From: Nitrospirota bacterium
GTDB lineage: Bacteria > Nitrospirota > Thermodesulfovibrionia > Thermodesulfovibrionales > UBA9159
Assembly (NCBI GenBank): GCA_023382175.1
Contig: JAMCQB010000051.1
Coordinates: 1 to 44,163 of the forward strand
Length of the DNA: 44,163 nucleotides
Direction of reading: 5' to 3'
The notes beneath the pieces are model-generated. The model was given only the letters and a program-made list of their open reading frames with translations. It did not search any database and was not told where the DNA came from. This document shows, one piece after another, positions 39,144 to 44,163 of this stretch (position 1 is the first letter of the stretch; every line of letters starts with the position of its first letter). A program made the position numbers and the translations under genes.

Positions 39144-40445
39144 TTAACTTCTTCCTACACAGAAATACTTAAACCCGATTTTCTTCATCTTCCCCGGTTC
39201 GTAGATATTTCTTAGATCAAAGAAGAAGGGCTGCCTGAGCAGACCCTTTATTTTTTCGAGGTCGAGGTTCCGGAACTGATTCCATTCGGTCACGATGACC
39301 AGGGCGTCCGCGCCCTTTGCCGCTTCATAGGAGTCTTTGCAGAAAGTAACCCCCGGGAACAGCGACTTTGCAGTATCCATGGCCACCGGATCATAGGTCC
39401 TGACCTTCGCCTTGTCTTTCAGGAGCCGCTCAATGAGATAGAGGGACGGGGCATCCCTCAGGTCGTCCGTATTCGGCTTGAAGGACAACCCGAGGACCGC
39501 GATCACTTTTCCCTTCAGCTCACCCATGCCGCCCTTTATCTTGTCAAACATAATGCTCCTCTGTTTCTCGTTGGCCGAGATCGCCGCACCGATAACAGAG
39601 AGTTCTGCATGGTTTTCCTCTGCAAGTTTCAAAAGCGCCTTTGTGTCCTTGGGAAAACAGGAGCCGCCGAAGCCAGGGCCTGCGTGGAGAAATTTGGAAC
39701 CTATCCTCTGGTCCAGGCCCATGCCCTTTGCCACCATATTCACATCCGCGCCCACTTTCTCGCAGAGGTTTGCCATCTCGTTGATAAAGGATATCTTGGT
39801 GGCGAGAAAGGAGTTGGAGGCATATTTGATCAATTCTGCTGTCTCGATGTCGGTGATCACAAAGGGGGTCTCGATGAGATAGAGGGGCTTGTACAGGTCT
39901 TTCAGGATCGCTACGGCCTGCTGGCTGCTTGCGCCGATCACCACCCGGTTCGGCCTCATGAAGTCCTCGATAGCAGCGCCTTCTCTCAAAAACTCCGGGT
40001 TCGAGACGATATCAAAATTGTTCTGCTCCTTAAGGTTCTCTGCGATGATCTGCCTCACCCTCTTCCCGGTCCCCACCGGAACCGTGCTCTTGGTGACGAT
40101 CACCTTATAGCCGTTCATGTGACGGGCGACCTCCCTGGCGACCTCATCGATGTACTTGAGATCCGCAGAACCGTCTCCCCGGGGAGGCGTTCCCACCGCG
40201 ACGAAGATGACCAGGGATTCATCCACCGCCTCTCCGACCTTTGTGGTGAATTTCAGCCTGCCCTGTTTTATATTCCTCTTTACGAGATCTTCCAGCCCCG
40301 GCTCATAAAAGGGCACTATTCCCTTTTTCAGGGAGCGTATCTTCTTTTCGTCCTTGTCAACACAGGTGACAAAGACGCCGAATTCAGCAAAGCAGGCCCC
40401 TGTTACAAGGCCCACATACCCTGTGCCGATTATCCCGATATGCAT
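39144..40445 (-). CDS. ugd: UDP-glucose 6-dehydrogenase
   Basis: The protein is 433 residues, the usual length for the UDP-glucose/GDP-mannose dehydrogenase family. It has the N-terminal NAD-binding loop IGTGYVGLVTGACFAEFG, the central helix with INEMANLCEKVGADV, the catalytic-cysteine motif GFGGSCFPKDTKAL, and the C-terminal half with GLSFKPNTDDLRDAPS. It oxidises UDP-glucose to UDP-glucuronate for acidic exopolysaccharide or LPS sugars. UDP-glucose is the most likely substrate by sequence type, but closely related UDP-sugar or GDP-mannose specificities cannot be excluded by eye. Confidence 0.92.
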   Translation of the reverse strand: MHIGIIGTGYVGLVTGACFAEFGVFVTCVDKDEKKIRSLKKGIVPFYEPGLEDLVKRNIKQGRLKFTTKVGEAVDESLVIFVAVGTPPRGDGSADLKYIDEVAREVARHMNGYKVIVTKSTVPVGTGKRVRQIIAENLKEQNNFDIVSNPEFLREGAAIEDFMRPNRVVIGASSQQAVAILKDLYKPLYLIETPFVITDIETAELIKYASNSFLATKISFINEMANLCEKVGADVNMVAKGMGLDQRIGSKFLHAGPGFGGSCFPKDTKALLKLAEENHAELSVIGAAISANEKQRSIMFDKIKGGMGELKGKVIAVLGLSFKPNTDDLRDAPSLYLIERLLKDKAKVRTYDPVAMDTAKSLFPGVTFCKDSYEAAKGADALVIVTEWNQFRNLDLEKIKGLLRQPFFFDLRNIYEPGKMKKIGFKYFCVGRS

Positions 40446-40555
40446 GGTATCTCCATCTCCCGTCTTTTGGTTCTTGGGAAAGTTTCTCTTACTTCACCCC
40501 TTTATGCAAGGGAGTGAGTGAACGAAATCCCTGCAGATAGAGAGGATATATTATG

Positions 40556-40674
40556 TCAAAAGTAATTCACGATGTAAACCGCGGCACGGGGAATCTCTCC
40601 CTCACTGCGCGGATTGCGGGAGTGGTGCATACAAGATCACCGATATTGTCGCGGCGAATGATCAGGATCTTCAT
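40556..40674 (-). pseudogene. 5' fragment of a GT9 heptosyltransferase gene
   Basis: An ATG at 40674 opens MKILIIRRDNIGDLVCTTPA and then IRAVRERFP, the standard N-terminus of ADP-heptose:LPS heptosyltransferases. The frame then slips by one base: continuing in the neighbouring frame gives RAAVYIVNYF and a stop at 40556. The remaining ~300 residues are missing. It follows the glycosyltransferase gene above it by four bases, so it was once part of that operon. Confidence 0.75.
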
Positions 40675-40677
40675 GTC

Positions 40678-41832
40678 TTAAACGGCAAGGGCCTTTATGA
40701 CGCCCAGTATCTTTTCAGCCCGTTTGTCATAGGTGTAGTTCCGTGCATCCTCTCTTGCGGCACGGGCAATCCTTGAAGCAAGCTCCGGATCATCCATGAG
40801 TGTTTTTATTCCCTTTGCCAATGCGAGGGAGTCGCCGGGTTCAACGAGAATCGCGTTCCTTCCGTGGGTGAGGATCTCCTGGAATGCCGGCATATCCGAT
40901 GCCACGATGGGAATGCCGTAGGCCATGTATTCAAAGAGTTTCAGAGGGGAGGAGAACTGGGATGGCACGGAAGGGATATTGGGCAGGACCGCGACCTTTG
41001 ACCGGGAAAGATAATCCTGGATCACCGTGCGCGGTACAGCCCCCGCAAATTCGACCCTTCCGGCAACACCCTCACTCCTGGCCAGTTGCTTCAACTCCTC
41101 AATCCTGCCGCCGCCTCCTACAATGAGCAGTTTTTCTCCGGGCAGGTACTTCATGGCCAAAATCAGGGTGTCTACCCCCTTCCAGGGATAGAGGCTTCCC
41201 GTATAACAGATATACGAGCCCGGTGTGCTTCTTTCCTTCACAAGCCATTCCGTTTCGATACCATTTTGTACCACGTGGAGCGATTCAGCGGGTATGCCGG
41301 CTGTGATCAGGTACTCCCTGATGGAACGGGTTATGGAGATGATGGCGTCGACCCCCCGATAGACCTTATTCTCAAGGTCCCTCATCCTCTCTCTTTTCCT
41401 TTCGGTGTTGGCATTCAGGGAGAATATCTCATGCACTTCGAACACCAGGGGATTCTTGATGAATCTTCTGCATTTCAGAACGAAACCGGCAAGTTTGATA
41501 TGCCGTATGAACAGCACCGCCCCTTTGTTCCTGAATGATTTTGAGAACAGCAGATGCATCAGAAGTGAAAAATGGAATGTACCATGCCACGAAAATTTGA
41601 AATACCGTTTCTGCTCCCTCCGTATGATGGGCATGGGGATGATCTTGAACCGGGGATGTGCGGATATGCCGTAAAACCTGAGAACACTTTCTTGTGTGAA
41701 ACCTTTCTTGAACCCGGCCATGAGGATGACCTCCGTACCCGTCTTCGCAATGGCATGGCACGTATTCATGATCTGGATAAACCGCGCCCTCGGGTCCGGA
41801 AGTATCTCGGGTACCGGATAGATGATGGTCAT
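40678..41832 (-). CDS. GT4-family glycosyltransferase
   Basis: The product is 384 residues from the ATG at 41832, which shares the sequence ATGA with the stop of the O-antigen ligase-like gene; the longer frame to 41934 is an artefact of that overlap. N-terminal domain: TIIYPVPEILPDPRARFIQI and FEVHEIFSLNANTERKRER. C-terminal GT-B domain: YTGSLYPWKGVDTLILAM, LLIVGGGGRIEELKQLA and SSPLKLFEYMAYGIPIVASD, the donor-binding helix. It is cotranscribed with the ligase and a second GT4, in a surface glycan assembly cluster. Confidence 0.9.
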   Translation of the reverse strand: MTIIYPVPEILPDPRARFIQIMNTCHAIAKTGTEVILMAGFKKGFTQESVLRFYGISAHPRFKIIPMPIIRREQKRYFKFSWHGTFHFSLLMHLLFSKSFRNKGAVLFIRHIKLAGFVLKCRRFIKNPLVFEVHEIFSLNANTERKRERMRDLENKVYRGVDAIISITRSIREYLITAGIPAESLHVVQNGIETEWLVKERSTPGSYICYTGSLYPWKGVDTLILAMKYLPGEKLLIVGGGGRIEELKQLARSEGVAGRVEFAGAVPRTVIQDYLSRSKVAVLPNIPSVPSQFSSPLKLFEYMAYGIPIVASDMPAFQEILTHGRNAILVEPGDSLALAKGIKTLMDDPELASRIARAAREDARNYTYDKRAEKILGVIKALAV

Positions 41833-43076
41833 CCTCCTCCCCTGCCCTCGCTTCTTTCTCTCAGGTTCAGATAGGCGCCGGCCATGCCCAGAAGAAGACT
41901 CAGGGGGACCAGGCTCCGGTCTTCTGTCAGACACCGTATCACGTATTCCCCCAGTACCGCCGCTATGACAGCGATCCCCACAAAGGCATAATCGCGTTCC
42001 CTGTCCCTGAGAAATGTCTTTATCGTCCTCCAGAAGAGCATGCCGAGCAATGCGACATAAAGAAGGAGACCTGCCATCCCCTGCTGGTAGAGGATCTTGA
42101 TGAACTGGTTGTGCGGTGTGGTGGGGTTAAACCCTTCCACTGGGTATGCTCCTTTGAGCCCTTTATAAAACTCCCGGTAGTGTTCGGTCATTGCTGCATC
42201 GTCAAGACCGTGGCCCGTAAAAAACCGCTCTTGTGACATCATGAGGAAGGTGTTCCATGTCTCGACCCTCAGGGACATCTGGACCTTCTGCACCGTATGC
42301 TCTTTAATGAGTTGGTATTGGCCGGGGAAGAGAATAAAGATAATAATTATCACTGTTATTATAGGGGGGATCCCGATCTTAAGAACGGTGAAAATATTTT
42401 TAGAGCTCTCCTTTAGAAAATATATCCATATACACAAGATCCCAAATAACGCCAGCCAGCTCCCCCTTACCCCGATCAGCAAGATTCCTGCCATGGATAC
42501 AATGAGAGGGATCGTCCATAAAACTCTTCTTATCTTCGTAGTGCTTATATTTTGGAGCAAAAAGAATGAGAAGAAGAATAAAAATACCGTTGCGTAATAT
42601 CTCGTTTCGTCATAATGTATCGTACCTGTCCTGAGCAGATCGGTGGCTATCCTGGTGTATCCAACAATGAGATACACGATCCCGGTGACGGCCAGGAGCA
42701 GGGCGAACCTTTTCAACCTCTCGCGGGAACCAAAGGTTGAGGAGATGACGACGTAGAGGAGGATCACCTTGAGATATTCCCTTTTAAAGAAATGGAGAGA
42801 CTGCGAAGGAGATGTGGACAGAAAGGACGACACCGCGGCAGACAGCGAAAGGGCGACGAGGGCGATAAAGAGGGGTTCCCGCCATTCCAGATTCATTTTT
42901 TTCTCCAGAATGCCCTGAAGCAGCCACAGGAATGCAGGGAGATAGAGCCCGATCTCCCTTAAGGTGCCGAACTTTCCCGCAAACATCAGGACGGCAAAGA
43001 GATACGTGCCGTATTCCATAATCAGCGGGAATACGCTCCCTGTCCGGCAGATATTATCTTCGGTCTTTGTCGTCAT
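41829..43076 (-). CDS. O-antigen ligase/polymerase-like membrane protein
   Basis: The protein is 415 residues with about 10-12 hydrophobic segments. The long periplasmic loop contains the Wzy_C-type signature TPHNQFIKILYQQGMAGLLL and the preceding FTGHGLDDAAM region. This is the pattern of WaaL ligases and Wzy polymerases, which move lipid-linked glycans at the periplasmic face. With a Wzm/Wzt-type exporter in the window, a ligase role is the better guess, but sequence alone does not separate the two. It lies five bases after the upstream GT4 gene and overlaps the next by four. Confidence 0.85.
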   Translation of the reverse strand: MTTKTEDNICRTGSVFPLIMEYGTYLFAVLMFAGKFGTLREIGLYLPAFLWLLQGILEKKMNLEWREPLFIALVALSLSAAVSSFLSTSPSQSLHFFKREYLKVILLYVVISSTFGSRERLKRFALLLAVTGIVYLIVGYTRIATDLLRTGTIHYDETRYYATVFLFFFSFFLLQNISTTKIRRVLWTIPLIVSMAGILLIGVRGSWLALFGILCIWIYFLKESSKNIFTVLKIGIPPIITVIIIIFILFPGQYQLIKEHTVQKVQMSLRVETWNTFLMMSQERFFTGHGLDDAAMTEHYREFYKGLKGAYPVEGFNPTTPHNQFIKILYQQGMAGLLLYVALLGMLFWRTIKTFLRDRERDYAFVGIAVIAAVLGEYVIRCLTEDRSLVPLSLLLGMAGAYLNLRERSEGRGGG

Positions 43077-43081
43077 TCTTA

Positions 43082-44163
43082 TTACAGAAGTGAATAGAAT
43101 CTCTCAACATCAGAGGCTATTTTCTCCCATGAAAATCCCTCCTCGATCGTTGTCCTGCCGTTTCTTGCAAGCTTCTCTCTCAGGCTTCTGTCAGCCGTGA
43201 GAAGCCTTATCTTCTCGGCTATGTCCTTTGAGGGAACCCCCCCGTTTATGAAGAGACCGTTCACCCCATCAATGAGGTATTCCGTTATTCCTCCCTTTTG
43301 GGAAGCGATCACCGGCAGCCCGGTAGCCATAGCCTCGATGCCGGCCATTGAGAAGGGCTCCTCGAAATTCGAGGGAAGAACGAGCAGATCTCCCAGGAGA
43401 TAGAGCAGATGGATCTTTGATGGCGGGAAGACTCCGGTAAATTTTATCTTGTCTCCGAGGGGTGCCGCCATCCTCATCATATCGTCTGCGTATCTTCCTC
43501 TCTCACCCTTTTCCGGTATCTCTCCCACAACAAAAAACCGTACGTTATTCATCTCCTGAAGCAGGAGGGCGCCCTGAATAAAATGCTCTACCCCCTTTTC
43601 TGGTGATACCCTGCCCACATAAAGGCATATGAATTCGTCCCTTCTTACTCCAAATCTGCTCCTCACATCGTCTCTCAGGGGCTGAACCTTCCAAAACGGC
43701 ATAAAACGTGTCAGGTCTGCCCCGCAGTAAAGGTGGGAGGAACATTTCGACCTTAAGGGGGTTTTGTTGTATGAAGCCAAAATAAACTTGCTGCATCCTA
43801 CAAACGCATCAACCTCTGTTTCAGGAATCACACTGGATTCATTGTGCATGTGGAGTATGGTTTTCATGCCCTCTTTCCTGATAATCTTTGCCAGCGGATC
43901 AAGCCAGTGTGTGAATTGATGCATGTGGACGATATCAGGGTTAACCTCGGCAATAAGCTGTGCGACCCTTTTGGGGTATGAGAGGGGGTCCAGTTTTGTC
44001 AGCTTCTGAAAAAGCCTCTTATAGAGGCGGCCAAAATGTATCCGGTAAAAGAATATTTCATCTTTGTGTTCTCTGGCAGGATAAAAAGGATCGGAGACGG
44101 ATACGATATGAGGCTCAAAACTTGTTAACCTTTTCGATACCTCATACATCCATGTTTCCACGG
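43082..44163 (-). CDS. GT4-family glycosyltransferase (5' end beyond the window)
   Basis: At least 360 residues are encoded. The visible N-terminus METWMYEVSKRLTSFEPH corresponds to the part just after the usual start-and-glycine-loop of GT4 enzymes, so about 15-25 residues are missing and the ATG at 44161 is probably not the true start. C-terminal signatures are LYVGRVSPEKGVEHFIQGAL and the EX7E-type motif EEPFSMAGIEAMATGLPVIA. It is the first visible gene of the operon with the O-antigen ligase-like protein and a second GT4. Confidence 0.9.
   Translation of the reverse strand, partial: VETWMYEVSKRLTSFEPHIVSVSDPFYPAREHKDEIFFYRIHFGRLYKRLFQKLTKLDPLSYPKRVAQLIAEVNPDIVHMHQFTHWLDPLAKIIRKEGMKTILHMHNESSVIPETEVDAFVGCSKFILASYNKTPLRSKCSSHLYCGADLTRFMPFWKVQPLRDDVRSRFGVRRDEFICLYVGRVSPEKGVEHFIQGALLLQEMNNVRFFVVGEIPEKGERGRYADDMMRMAAPLGDKIKFTGVFPPSKIHLLYLLGDLLVLPSNFEEPFSMAGIEAMATGLPVIASQKGGITEYLIDGVNGLFINGGVPSKDIAEKIRLLTADRSLREKLARNGRTTIEEGFSWEKIASDVERFYSLL

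Noticed and set aside
39609-40517. A 302-codon open frame on the plus strand opposite ugd
   Set aside because: It is antisense to ugd, whose motifs are complete. The antisense translation shows no domain and there is no ribosome-binding site.

Overview
The window reads as one stretch of chromosome from a Gram-negative (diderm) bacterium of moderate GC content. It carries a type II secretin (GspD), two GspC-like inner-membrane proteins, lipoproteins, a polysaccharide ABC exporter, an O-antigen ligase-type protein and many glycosyltransferases. The gene set and the type of dispersed palindromic repeats would fit Nitrospirota or a Desulfobacterota-like lineage. That placement is an inference; there is no rRNA or other strong phylogenetic marker here. 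Both ends look like contig ends: the first ~22 bases are a G-rich run abutting a purL gene that lacks its N-terminal two thirds, and the last gene runs off the right edge.

Layout. 1-4.9 kb: 3' part of purL, a small lipoprotein, a prohibitin-like SPFH protein, and two paralogous GspC-like genes with a tyrosine-rich secreted protein gene between them on the other strand. 4.9-8.6 kb: two large secreted proteins on the minus strand, a repeat (propeller-like) protein and a subtilisin-like protease with three C-terminal repeats. 8.9-15 kb: polysaccharide genes: a PIG-L deacetylase and a GT4 glycosyltransferase, divergent from a Wzm/Wzt-type ABC exporter, then a MITE-like element, a methyltransferase and a GNAT acetyltransferase. 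15-21 kb: an Asp-box (sialidase-like) lipoprotein, a secreted protein of unknown function with tandem sigma70 promoters, and the secretin gspD. 21-24 kb: a mobile and defence patch: an internally deleted glycosyltransferase remnant, a VapBC-type toxin-antitoxin pair, a REP-associated tyrosine transposase with inverted ends, and a transposase truncated by that element. 24-33 kb: glycosyltransferases and methyltransferases, including a triple-GT2 protein and a GT2/coiled-coil/GT4 fusion, then a MntA-HepT toxin-antitoxin cassette and a duplicated 5' fragment of the fusion gene. 33-39 kb: housekeeping genes: comEC, then cdaA-cdaR-glmM (c-di-AMP synthesis and peptidoglycan precursor), a LapA-domain protein and tRNA-Val(CAC). 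39-44 kb: UDP-glucose dehydrogenase, a heptosyltransferase remnant, a GT4, an O-antigen ligase-like protein and a GT4 cut by the window end.

How it fits together. Most of the window serves the cell surface: sugar-nucleotide supply (Ugd), assembly and modification of glycans (GT2/GT4, PIG-L, methyltransferases, acetyltransferase), export (Wzm/Wzt), ligation, and secretion of proteins (GspC/GspD). The genes for the Tyr-rich protein, the propeller-like protein, the 337-aa secreted protein and gspD each have a candidate sigma70 promoter with the same CTTGACA -35 core. This suggests a shared, strong promoter type for envelope genes. The glycan region also shows heavy gene turnover: at least four broken gene fragments, two MITE-like families, one RAYT unit and two toxin-antitoxin modules.
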